A stretch of 6,023 bases of DNA from an uncultured Mycoplasmatota bacterium (GCA_946491675.1 CAMLYN010000071.1:1-6023); one strand, 5' to 3'; shown: positions 1-6,001, numbered from the stretch's first letter. Notes: generated from the letters alone by a model not told the origin. Translations and numbers: made by a program.

Positions 1-22
1 CATTTTGATATATATCGTTAAT
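1..22 (-). CDS. 5' end of an unidentified divergent gene (partial, possible ATT start)
   Basis: Only the first few codons of a possible minus-strand gene are inside the window, so no product can be named. The main support is a strong ribosome binding site, GAGGTGAT, read on the minus strand from base 34 to 27, with eight bases complementary to the usual 16S rRNA 3' end. At the spacing used by priA, lemA and fmt in this window (six bases after GGTG) the codon is ATT at 22-20, giving M/I-N-D-I-Y-Q-N. A GTG at 31-29 is in the same frame and would give M-I-T-I-N-D-I-Y-Q-N, but it lies inside the RBS and has no good site of its own upstream. The ATG at 3-1 is out of frame and about 25 bases from the RBS, too far to use it well. 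ATT starts are known for infC, but these residues do not convincingly match IF-3. The existence of a gene is likely; its identity is unknown. Confidence 0.4.
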
Positions 23-26
23 AGTA

Positions 27-34
27 ATCACCTC
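27..34 (-). promoter_or_regulatory. Strong Shine-Dalgarno site for the divergent gene
   Basis: Read on the minus strand this is GAGGTGAT, complementary over eight bases to AUCACCUC in the standard 16S rRNA 3' tail. It is the longest such match in the window. It points leftward, away from priA, and marks translation of a gene whose body lies outside the window. Confidence 0.6.
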
Positions 35-76
35 ATTTCTATATATAGAATATGTAAACATTTAATAAAATTGAAT

Positions 77-82
77 ATTATA
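77..82 (-). promoter_or_regulatory. Candidate -10 element of the divergent gene
   Basis: The minus strand reads a perfect TATAAT here. It would start a transcript near base 70 and leave a leader of roughly 45-50 bases before the RBS at 34-27. No good -35 hexamer is seen at 16-18 bases, and in such AT-rich DNA a lone TATAAT can arise by chance. A second weak candidate, TATATA at 46-41, would fit the short-leader spacing of the plus-strand genes. Confidence 0.3.
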
Positions 83-114
83 GTCTAAATATATTCAAAA
101 TAATTTATTTTTTC

Positions 115-144
115 TTGACCAAATTAAAAATTCAATGTTAAAAT
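115..144 (+). promoter_or_regulatory. priA promoter
   Basis: The -35 box is TTGACC (115-120) and the -10 box is TAAAAT (139-144), each one mismatch from the sigma-70/SigA consensus, with an 18-base spacer. A TGT just before the -10 (136-138) makes it an extended -10. Transcription should begin near base 151, which is where the GGTGAT ribosome binding site (151-156) starts, so the leader would be only about ten bases. A 7-bp inverted repeat, AAATTCA (128-134) and TGAATTT (144-150), brackets the -10. Confidence 0.7.
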
Positions 145-160
145 GAATTTGGTGATATAA

Positions 161-2302
161 ATGGTCGCAGAAGTTTTAGTAGAAATAGAAAAGATTGATA
201 AAACTTTTACATATTTAATTCCTTCTAATTTGAATGTTCAAATAGGAATACGAGTATTAGTTCCATTTGGAAAACAAAAATTAGAAGGATTTGTTGTGGC
301 TATTAAAAATGAGATACCAAGTGAGTATAAATTAAAAGAAATAATTAGTTTAGTAGATGAAAAACCAATTTTAAATGAAGAATTATTAGATTTGGGAAAA
401 TATCTTAGTAAAAAAACACTATGTACTTTAACTAGTGCATATCAAACTATGTTGCCAACAGCTTTAAAAGCTAAAATAAATACTAAAATAAATAAAAAAA
501 CAGTACTATATATAAGAAAAATAAAAAATTATATACCTAATACTGAAAAGGAAAAAATTATTTTAAATATATTAAATAATAAAAGTCTTTCTTTAAAAGA
601 AGCAAATGAAATTTCAAAATATACAGTTGATAAATTAGTCAACAAAGGAATAATTGAAAAATATGAAAAGGAAGTATATCGTTTAGAAGAAAATGTAGAA
701 AAATCAGCTGAAAAAAAGAATTTAACTGAAGAACAACAAAGTGTTATTTCTAAAATAAATTTAAAAACTTTTAAACCCTATTTATTACATGGCGTAACTG
801 GTTCTGGAAAAACAGAAGTTTATATGCAAATGATAAAGAAAATAATAAATAATCAAAAACAAGCTTTGGTTTTAGTTCCAGAAATTAGTCTAACACCACA
901 ATTAGTTGAAACTTTTAAAAGAAGATTTGGGAATAATATTGCTATATTACACAGTCATTTAAATAATGGTGAAAAATATGATGAATGGCGAAAAATTGTA
1001 AGAAATGAAGTAAATATCGTAATTGGAGCAAGAAGCGCTGTATTTGCACCACTTACTAATTTAGGAATTATTATTATTGATGAAGAACACTCTAATACTT
1101 ACAAACAAGAAAACAACCCTCGTTATAATGCAATCGATATTGGATTATATCGTGCTAAATATTATAACTGCCCAATTATTTTAGGTAGTGCGACACCATC
1201 AATTGAAAGTTATACTAGAGCTAAAACTAACATTTATGAATTATTAGAAATGAAAACAAGAGTAAATAACAATTTACCCAAAGTAACTTTAGTTGATATG
1301 AAAGAAGAAATAAAAAAGAAAAATACTATTTTTTCTGAACTTTTAAAAAATAAAATAAATGAAAAACTAAATAATAATGAACAAGTTATTATTTTGTTAA
1401 ATCGAAGAGGATATACTACTATTACAACTTGTAATAATTGTGGATTTACTCATAAATGTCCAAATTGTGATATTCCTTTAACTTATCATTTAAAATCAAA
1501 AAAAATGATTTGTCACTATTGTAATTATGAAACTAATAAACTATATAAATGTCCAGATTGTGGTAGTGAAGATATTAAAGAAAGAGGCATGGGAACTGAA
1601 AAATTAGAGGAAGAAATTTTAAAAGAGTTTAGTAATGCCAAAGTAGTTAGAATGGATGTTGATACAACTAGAACTAAACAAGCTCATAAAAAAATAATAA
1701 ACGATTTTGAAAATGAAAAATATAACATTTTAATTGGAACACAAATGATTGCTAAAGGTTTGGATTTTCCTAAAGTAACTTTAGTTGGAGTTATCAATGG
1801 TGATTCATCTTTAAATATTCCTGATTTTAGAAGTGCAGAGAGAACATTTCAATTATTAAATCAAGTAGCAGGAAGAGCAGGAAGAAGTGAACTGTTAGGA
1901 GAAGTAATTATTCAAGGATTCAATATTGATCATTATAGTTTAATTTGTGCAAAGAATCATGATTATTTAAGTTTTTATAATGAAGAAATGAAAATTAGAA
2001 AAATATTAAAATATCCTCCTTTTTATAATTTATGTTTAATTAAAATTCAAGGAATTAATGATATTAAATGTGAGGAAGAAAGTAATAGAATAGTAGCCTA
2101 TTTAAAAGATAATTTAAAAGATGAAATTATTTTAGGACCAACTACATCAATGATTCCTAAAATAAATAATATCTATCATTATCAAATAATTATTAAATAT
2201 AAAGATACTAGAAAAATTTATCAATATTTAAAATTTATTAATAATAAATATTCTAATAGCAAAATAAGCGTTGGAATAGATTTTAATCCTAATAAAATAT
2301 AG
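161..2302 (+). CDS. priA: Primosomal protein N' (replication restart helicase PriA)
   Basis: PriA is a superfamily 2, 3'-to-5' DNA helicase that recognises stalled forks and D-loops and reloads the replisome. At 713 residues it is close to full length (E. coli 732, Bacillus about 805). In order there are an N-terminal 3'-end-binding domain (about 1-105), a probable winged helix (about 125-180), a Q-motif-like LTEEQQ (188-193), Walker A GVTGSGKT (211-218), the DEEH Walker B box (307-310) and GSATPS motif III (342-347). An insert carries all eight zinc-binding cysteines (C424, C427, C433, C436, C451, C454, C464, C467) in the family's C-x2-C-x5-C-x2-C and C-x2-C-x9-C-x2-C spacing. Motif V is GTQMIAKG (526-533) and motif VI is QVAGRAGR (568-575), followed by the C-terminal domain. 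The ATG at 161 follows GGTGAT at proper distance and gives the typical AEVLVEI opening. No defect is visible, so it should be active. No terminator separates it from the next gene. Confidence 0.97.
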   Translation: MVAEVLVEIEKIDKTFTYLIPSNLNVQIGIRVLVPFGKQKLEGFVVAIKNEIPSEYKLKEIISLVDEKPILNEELLDLGKYLSKKTLCTLTSAYQTMLPTALKAKINTKINKKTVLYIRKIKNYIPNTEKEKIILNILNNKSLSLKEANEISKYTVDKLVNKGIIEKYEKEVYRLEENVEKSAEKKNLTEEQQSVISKINLKTFKPYLLHGVTGSGKTEVYMQMIKKIINNQKQALVLVPEISLTPQLVETFKRRFGNNIAILHSHLNNGEKYDEWRKIVRNEVNIVIGARSAVFAPLTNLGIIIIDEEHSNTYKQENNPRYNAIDIGLYRAKYYNCPIILGSATPSIESYTRAKTNIYELLEMKTRVNNNLPKVTLVDMKEEIKKKNTIFSELLKNKINEKLNNNEQVIILLNRRGYTTITTCNNCGFTHKCPNCDIPLTYHLKSKKMICHYCNYETNKLYKCPDCGSEDIKERGMGTEKLEEEILKEFSNAKVVRMDVDTTRTKQAHKKIINDFENEKYNILIGTQMIAKGLDFPKVTLVGVINGDSSLNIPDFRSAERTFQLLNQVAGRAGRSELLGEVIIQGFNIDHYSLICAKNHDYLSFYNEEMKIRKILKYPPFYNLCLIKIQGINDIKCEEESNRIVAYLKDNLKDEIILGPTTSMIPKINNIYHYQIIIKYKDTRKIYQYLKFINNKYSNSKISVGIDFNPNKI

Positions 2303-2352
2303 TAAATTAAATGTGGGAATTAATGGTAATCAAAATAAAAATTATTAAAATG

Positions 2353-2361
2353 TGTTATAAT
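2353..2361 (+). promoter_or_regulatory. Extended -10 promoter of the lemA-like gene
   Basis: TGT followed by a perfect TATAAT (2356-2361) lies 18 bases before the start codon. No recognisable -35 occurs at 16-18 bases upstream, so it would depend on the extended -10. The predicted start near 2368 falls at the GGTGAT ribosome binding site (2370-2375), again giving a leader of about a dozen bases. Readthrough from priA is also possible, because the 77-base gap holds no terminator-like hairpin. Confidence 0.55.
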
Positions 2362-2379
2362 AATATTGTGGTGATTTAA

Positions 2380-2976
2380 ATGTGGATATTTATTGTAATT
2401 ATAATTATTATAATAGCTTGTTATATTTATATAACATATAATAGCTTAAATTATTTGAGTAAAAAAACTGATAAAGAATTTTTAGAATTAGATGTATTTT
2501 TTAAAAGAAGGATAAGTTTATTACCTAATTTAATTAATATTTTTAGTCGTTATAATTTAGAAAAAGAAACATTAAATCGAATTTCATTTTTAATAAAAGA
2601 TGATTATGAAAAGCAAACGATTAAAGATAAAATTGATATAAATATCGAATTAAATAATTTAATTGATAAATTATGGGAAGTTGTAGATGCTAACATTATT
2701 TTAAAACAAAATCCAGTTTTTTTAAATGCGATTAAGCAATTTAATTTAGCAGAAGAAGAAATCATGGCTAATAAAAAATATTATAACGAAATAATTAATA
2801 GATATAATAAAAAGGTTAATCGTTTTCCTAGTAGTATAATAGCTAAAATATTAAAATTAAACTCAAAATATCCTTATAATATTGATGAAACAACAAGAAA
2901 AATTATTAATATTAATTCTGATAATCGTGAAGCAATAAAATTTGAAGACAAGAAAAAGGAAGAAGATGATTTTTAA
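2380..2976 (+). CDS. lemA: LemA family membrane protein
   Basis: This is a LemA-family protein, one N-terminal membrane anchor followed by a helical-bundle domain; the cellular function of the family is not firmly known. At 198 residues it is near the usual 185-200. The isoleucine-rich membrane segment covers about residues 2-19. No positive charge precedes it and lysines follow it, suggesting N-out, C-in by the positive-inside rule. Family marks are YNSL (20-23), D38 with KRR (42-44) and LLPNL (47-51), NP (111-112) and RYNKKVNRFPSSIIA (141-155). The middle (about 70-105) is divergent and the Lys/Asp/Glu-rich C-terminal tail (185-198) is unlike the usual FF-x-A ending, so this is a diverged member. 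Its place between priA and fmt is where def sits in Bacillus. The start ATG at 2380 follows GGTGAT with the spacing seen at priA. Fold assignment is fairly sure; role is not. Confidence 0.85.
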   Translation: MWIFIVIIIIIIACYIYITYNSLNYLSKKTDKEFLELDVFFKRRISLLPNLINIFSRYNLEKETLNRISFLIKDDYEKQTIKDKIDINIELNNLIDKLWEVVDANIILKQNPVFLNAIKQFNLAEEEIMANKKYYNEIINRYNKKVNRFPSSIIAKILKLNSKYPYNIDETTRKIININSDNREAIKFEDKKKEEDDF

Positions 2977-2998
2977 ATAACAGCAATAATGTTTCTAA

Positions 2999-3027
2999 TT
3001 TACATCTTTCTTTTTTCGTGATAAAAT
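2999..3027 (+). promoter_or_regulatory. fmt operon promoter
   Basis: TTTACA (2999-3004) and TAAAAT (3022-3027) are each one mismatch from consensus, with an ideal 17-base spacer and an extended TGA (3019-3021) next to the -10. Predicted initiation near 3034 coincides with the AGGTGAT ribosome binding site. It would drive fmt and the two downstream membrane genes up to the terminator at 4864-4883. Confidence 0.7.
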
Positions 3028-3032
3028 AAAGT

Positions 3033-3039
3033 AGGTGAT
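3033..3039 (+). promoter_or_regulatory. Ribosome binding site that sets the fmt start
   Basis: AGGTGAT pairs with the 16S rRNA 3' tail. The GTG inside it (3035-3037) opens the same reading frame but cannot be both site and start codon. The next GTG, at 3044, lies six bases after GGTG, exactly as for the ATG of priA and lemA, and is the better start. Confidence 0.75.
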
Positions 3040-3043
3040 AAAA

Positions 3044-4000
3044 GTGGATTATTCAAGTATTAAAATTGAAAAAAATTTAGAAATAGTTTTTATGGGAACA
3101 CCAGAATTTGCAGTTCCAGTTTTACAAGGATTAATTGATAATTATAAAATAAGAGCGGTTGTTACTCAACCTGATCGTCCTGGTAATCATGGTCAAATTA
3201 ATATTTCACCGATTAAAAGGTTGGCTTCAGAACATGCTATTTTAGTTTTGCAACCAGAAAAAATAAAAGAAGATTATCAAGAAATAATCAATTTAAAGCC
3301 GGACTTAATTGTCACTTGTGCTTATGGTCAAATAATTCCAAGACAATTATTAGAAGCACCTCGTTTAGGCTGTATTAATGTTCATGCTTCATTATTACCT
3401 AAGTTAAGAGGTGGAGCGCCAATCCATAAAGCGATTATTGAAGGACACTCTAAAACTGGAATAACCATTATGTATATGAATACTAAAATGGATGAAGGAG
3501 ATATTATAACACAAAAAGAAATTCCTATTTTAGATAATGATACTGCTAGCAGTTTACATGACAAATTAAGTGTTTTAGGTAAAGAACTGTTATTAGAAAC
3601 TTTACCTAGTATTATTAATGGCACTAATAATAGAATTGCTCAAGATCAATCTTTAGCTAGCTATGCATTTATTTTAAAAAAAGAAGATGAAAAATTAAAT
3701 TTTGATAAAACAAAAAGACAATTATATAATCAAATTAGAGGATTAAATTCTTGGCCAGGAAGTTATTGTATTTTTGAGGGAAAGATTCTTAAAGTATGGG
3801 AAGCTTATATAACAGAAAATTATCCTATTGGTTTTAATGGTCAAATAACTGCTATTTATAATGATGGAATTGGCGTTAAAGTAAGTAATGGTGAGATTGT
3901 TTTAAAAGTTATACAACCAGAAGGAAAAAACAAAATGAATGCAGTTGATTTTTACAATGGTTTAAGGGATAAGAATATTATAGGAAAAGTATTACAATGA
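3044..4000 (+). CDS. fmt: Methionyl-tRNA formyltransferase
   Basis: Fmt transfers a formyl group from 10-formyl-tetrahydrofolate to Met-tRNA-fMet in the cytoplasm for translation initiation. With the GTG start at 3044 it has 318 residues, normal for the family (about 310-317). The N-terminal formyltransferase domain shows VFMGTPEFAVPVL (15-27), TQPDRP (41-46), YGQIIP (94-99) and the INVHASLLP block. The catalytic triad is N112, H114 and D150, equal to N108, H110 and D146 of the E. coli enzyme. RGGAPIHKAI (122-131) and MDEGDII (149-155) follow, then the C-terminal OB-like domain with RGLNSWPGSY (232-241). About ten residues precede the first strand, slightly more than usual. The loop after PDRP is GNHGQINI instead of the usual basic GRGKK, removing residues that contact tRNA in E. 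coli Fmt. Its TGA stop overlaps the next ATG by four bases (ATGA). The longer in-frame start at 3035 is rejected because it lies in the RBS. Confidence 0.96.
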   Translation: MDYSSIKIEKNLEIVFMGTPEFAVPVLQGLIDNYKIRAVVTQPDRPGNHGQINISPIKRLASEHAILVLQPEKIKEDYQEIINLKPDLIVTCAYGQIIPRQLLEAPRLGCINVHASLLPKLRGGAPIHKAIIEGHSKTGITIMYMNTKMDEGDIITQKEIPILDNDTASSLHDKLSVLGKELLLETLPSIINGTNNRIAQDQSLASYAFILKKEDEKLNFDKTKRQLYNQIRGLNSWPGSYCIFEGKILKVWEAYITENYPIGFNGQITAIYNDGIGVKVSNGEIVLKVIQPEGKNKMNAVDFYNGLRDKNIIGKVLQ

Positions 4001-4557
4001 AAGAAACAATTGAATTTATTAAAAAACTTTGGTCAAATAAACGAACTAGAGCTTTAGCAATTTTAGTTATATATGTAGTCTTTTTTATATTTGTTTTTAT
4101 GTTAATTAGTAGTGGAGAAACCGGTCCAAGGAAACCATTAGAAGAACCAGTTATAGAAGAGCCTACTTTTGATTTAGCTAGTGTCACTAATTATTTCCTT
4201 GAAATTATTGGTGATGAAACATTTACTTATGATTCAATTACTAATTTAATTAATTATAATGAGATGAATTATGAATTAGAAAATAGACCTGTTGAATTAG
4301 ATGATTATGATTTAGATATTTTCAAACCGGTTAATATAGCTAAATTATTGGAAAAAAGTGTATTAGAATCAACTAATCATATTGAGAAAACAAATACCTA
4401 TTTAGTTAAAATAAGTGATTTTGAACAAATAATTTATAATAATGAAATTTTAAATGAAGATAATATTAAAATAATTATTTATGAAGATAATTCTAAAGTG
4501 ATTGTCGACTTATCTAATTATTATGGCTATTTAGTTAATATAGAATTGAGGGATTAG
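3997..4557 (+). CDS. Hypothetical single-pass membrane protein with extracytoplasmic domain
   Basis: I do not recognise this 186-residue protein. The N-terminus is basic (KK at 9-10, NKRTR at 14-18), followed by a hydrophobic stretch at about 19-38, which suggests an uncleaved anchor with N-in, C-out topology. No lipobox cysteine is seen, so it is not a lipoprotein. Residues 41-58 are a Pro/Glu-rich linker (GPRKPLEEP and following). The acidic remainder (about 60-186) looks like a small folded outer domain: a helix near 60-72, a second near 112-124, and alternating strand-like segments at 133-139, 155-162, 166-172 and 176-184, rich in Tyr, Asp and Asn. Translation starts at the ATGA overlap with fmt. 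A weak AGGA (3982-3985) lies 11 bases upstream, so coupling to fmt translation is likely. The next gene, also membrane-bound, begins two bases after its stop, so the two may act together. Function unknown; real by operon position and composition. Confidence 0.8.
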   Translation: MKETIEFIKKLWSNKRTRALAILVIYVVFFIFVFMLISSGETGPRKPLEEPVIEEPTFDLASVTNYFLEIIGDETFTYDSITNLINYNEMNYELENRPVELDDYDLDIFKPVNIAKLLEKSVLESTNHIEKTNTYLVKISDFEQIIYNNEILNEDNIKIIIYEDNSKVIVDLSNYYGYLVNIELRD

Positions 4558-4559
4558 TA

Positions 4560-4865
4560 GTGGATATAGTAGTAGTAGTTTTAGTTGTTCTAGCAATTGT
4601 TGTAATGATATTTAAAAAATTTAGTAGTGTTATTTATTATATTGGAATTGTTGATATATTTTTAAGAATTTTAGATTTTATTGCTAATAATATTCCTGTT
4701 CCAATAGTAAGCAATTTTATTAATAGTTATTTTCCTAATAGTATATCTAATATTATAGAGATGTATTCATCAGGTATTTTTACAACAGTTTTACTATGGG
4801 CACTATGTATTGTTTATATTATCTTATTGTTCTATTTAATAAGAACGTTTTGGAAGAAAAAATAA
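4560..4865 (+). CDS. Hypothetical small membrane protein
   Basis: I do not recognise this 101-residue hydrophobic protein. It has a strong valine-rich membrane segment (2-18), a second hydrophobic, partly amphipathic stretch (22-43, containing R36), a moderately hydrophobic middle (45-68) with Pro/Asn turns, and a clear C-terminal membrane segment (72-95) ending in the basic tail RTFWKKK. Two or three membrane passes are plausible. The valine-rich opening is faintly like CvpA-type proteins, but I do not claim that family. The GTG start is supported by GAGGG (4548-4552) seven bases upstream, inside the previous gene; the first later Met (residue 16) would remove the first membrane segment. The gene is the last of the fmt transcript: its TAA stop runs into the terminator hairpin. 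Function unknown, possibly partnering the preceding anchored protein. Confidence 0.75.
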   Translation: MDIVVVVLVVLAIVVMIFKKFSSVIYYIGIVDIFLRILDFIANNIPVPIVSNFINSYFPNSISNIIEMYSSGIFTTVLLWALCIVYIILLFYLIRTFWKKK

Positions 4866-4883
4866 CGGTAATAGCCGTTTTTT
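4864..4883 (+). terminator. Intrinsic terminator of the fmt operon
   Basis: AACGG (4864-4868) pairs with CCGTT (4875-4879) around a six-base loop, with one further T-G pair possible, and runs into TTTTTT (4878-4883). The stem is short but is the only GC-bearing hairpin with a T-run in the window. It overlaps the stop codon of the preceding gene and lies just before the ruvA promoter, as expected for an operon boundary. Confidence 0.7.
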
Positions 4884-4902
4884 CTATAAATTCTATTTTT
4901 AA

Positions 4903-4931
4903 TAGACATTCAAAAATATGTTTGATATAAT
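4903..4931 (+). promoter_or_regulatory. ruvA operon promoter
   Basis: TAGACA (4903-4908, one mismatch) and a perfect TATAAT (4926-4931) are 17 bases apart, with an extended TGA (4923-4925). Initiation near 4938 falls on the GGTGG ribosome binding site (4938-4942), predicting a leader of about nine bases. No LexA/DinR-type box is seen around it, so SOS control is not evident here. Confidence 0.75.
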
Positions 4932-4946
4932 TAATATGGTGGTATT

Positions 4947-5498
4947 ATGTATGGATATATTAAAGGAACAGTAAAAGAAATAGAAAGTAATTATATTATT
5001 TTAGATAACAATGGGATAGGATACTTAATTTATACACCTAATCCATATTCATTTAATTTAGATGAAGAATATACAGTTTATATTTATCAAAGTGTTAAAG
5101 AAGATGAATTAACTTTATATGGATTCAAACAAAAAGAAGAAAAAGATTTATTTTTAAAACTAATCGAAGTTAAAGGATTAGGATGTAAAATGGCTTTACC
5201 AATTATTGCGACAGGTTCAATTGGTGGAATAGTTGATGCAATCGAAAGAGAAAATATTTTATATTTAAAAAAATTCCCCAAAATCGGTGATAAAGTAGCA
5301 CGTCAAATAATTTTGGATTTAAAAGGAAAATTAAATACTACTAATATTGTTAGTAACAATAATAATGATGAGTTAGTTGAAGTACTAAAAGGATTAGGTT
5401 ATAAAACAAATGATATATTGAAAGTTATTAAACAAGTTAATAATTCTTTACCTTTAGAAGAACAAATCAAAGAAGCTTTAAAATTATTTTTAAAATGA
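4947..5498 (+). CDS. ruvA: Holliday junction branch migration protein RuvA
   Basis: RuvA tetramers bind four-way DNA junctions and load the RuvB motor for branch migration. The 183-residue protein is slightly shorter than usual (about 195-205), mostly in the linker before the C-terminal domain. Domain I (1-62) opens with the typical MYGYIKGTV. The acidic-pin pair is present as E52-D53, matching E55-D56 of E. coli, just before LTLYGF (55-60). Domain II has two helix-hairpin-helix motifs, VKGLGCKMAL (75-84) and FPKIGDKVAR (110-119), then LDLKGKL (123-129). A short Asn-rich linker (137-140) leads to domain III, DELVEVLKGLGYK (141-153), which contacts RuvB. The cysteine in GLGCK replaces the usual Pro of GxGPK, a mild departure. 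The start at 4947 follows GGTGG. The TGA stop overlaps the next ATG by four bases. Confidence 0.96.
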   Translation: MYGYIKGTVKEIESNYIILDNNGIGYLIYTPNPYSFNLDEEYTVYIYQSVKEDELTLYGFKQKEEKDLFLKLIEVKGLGCKMALPIIATGSIGGIVDAIERENILYLKKFPKIGDKVARQIILDLKGKLNTTNIVSNNNNDELVEVLKGLGYKTNDILKVIKQVNNSLPLEEQIKEALKLFLK

Positions 5499-5995
5499 GA
5501 ATAGCTATTGATTTCGACGATACAATCGTCGATACAACTAAAAAGGTAAAAGAATATTTAAATAAATACAATATAAAAGAGTTTAATAATTTTGAAGATA
5601 AACGTCAATTTTATATCAAATATATTGATGACATTACTAAAAATTTAGAGTTAAAACCTAATGTAAAAGAAGTATTAGATAAATTAAGTAAAAATAATGA
5701 ACTATATATCATAACAGCAAGAAGTAGTTATTATTCAAATAATGTTATACCATTAACTAAAGAATTTATTAAAAAAAATAATTTGCCAATAAAAGAAATT
5801 TATTTTGAGTGTTTTGAAGAAGGTAAAGCTATTATGTGCAGTAAATTAAATATTGATTTATTCATTGATGATTATGTTAATAATTGTTTAGAAGTAAAAA
5901 AAACAGGTATCAATGTAATATTATTTAATGATAAATATGATGAATTAAATAGTGTTGATAACTGGATTGATGTTTTAAAATATGTAAAGGAGTAG
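5495..5995 (+). CDS. HAD-superfamily phosphatase, 5'-nucleotidase-like (YqfW-like)
   Basis: This 166-residue protein is a small haloacid dehalogenase-fold phosphohydrolase. Motif I is DFDDT (6-10), with D6 the expected nucleophile and D8 the acid/base. Motif II is ITAR (73-76), with T74 binding phosphate. A motif III lysine is probably K111 in EEGKAIMCSK, and motif IV is the acidic pair D125-D126 in IDLFIDDYV. A small helical cap fits residues 15-55. The pattern resembles the 5'(3')-deoxyribonucleotidase/YqfW group of uncharacterised HAD proteins; the substrate cannot be read from sequence. It has no membrane segment, so it should be cytoplasmic. It begins inside the ruvA stop (ATGA) and has no Shine-Dalgarno in the A/T-rich stretch before it, so it probably depends on ruvA translation. 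Its own last codons contain the ruvB ribosome binding site. The fold call is firm; the role in a ruv operon is unknown. Confidence 0.87.
   Translation: MRIAIDFDDTIVDTTKKVKEYLNKYNIKEFNNFEDKRQFYIKYIDDITKNLELKPNVKEVLDKLSKNNELYIITARSSYYSNNVIPLTKEFIKKNNLPIKEIYFECFEEGKAIMCSKLNIDLFIDDYVNNCLEVKKTGINVILFNDKYDELNSVDNWIDVLKYVKE
5986..5992 (+). promoter_or_regulatory. Ribosome binding site of ruvB
   Basis: AAAGGAG lies nine bases before the ATG at 6002 and overlaps the last codons of the HAD gene. It differs from the GGTGA-type sites used at the promoter-proximal genes. Confidence 0.7.
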
Positions 5996-6001
5996 ATTTT
6001 A

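Noticed and set aside
23..160. Riboswitch or RNA leader upstream of priA
   Set aside because: The predicted priA transcript starts near 151, leaving no room for a structured leader, and I see no conserved riboswitch or T-box sequence in the interval.
2303..2379. Terminator between priA and the lemA-like gene
   Set aside because: No GC-bearing hairpin followed by a T-run is present; readthrough seems possible.
2977..3018. Terminator after the lemA-like gene, suggested by the T-rich stretch
   Set aside because: The T-rich run at 3007-3016 has no stable stem before it and instead forms part of the fmt promoter spacer.
3382..3624. Minus-strand open frame of 80 codons inside fmt
   Set aside because: It lies wholly within the strongly supported fmt gene, and the encoded protein shows no family motif.
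3978..4187. Minus-strand open frame of 69 codons across the fmt end and the next gene
   Set aside because: It is antisense to a real coupled gene junction; no ribosome site or promoter points to it.
5087..5281. Minus-strand open frame of 64 codons inside ruvA
   Set aside because: It is antisense to conserved RuvA domains and has no independent support.
3998..5498. TGA as tryptophan (Mycoplasma code)
   Set aside because: Reading through the TGA at the end of fmt and ruvA adds only short tails, but all nine visible Trp codons are TGG and no TGA is found in-frame inside any gene, unlike code-4 genomes.
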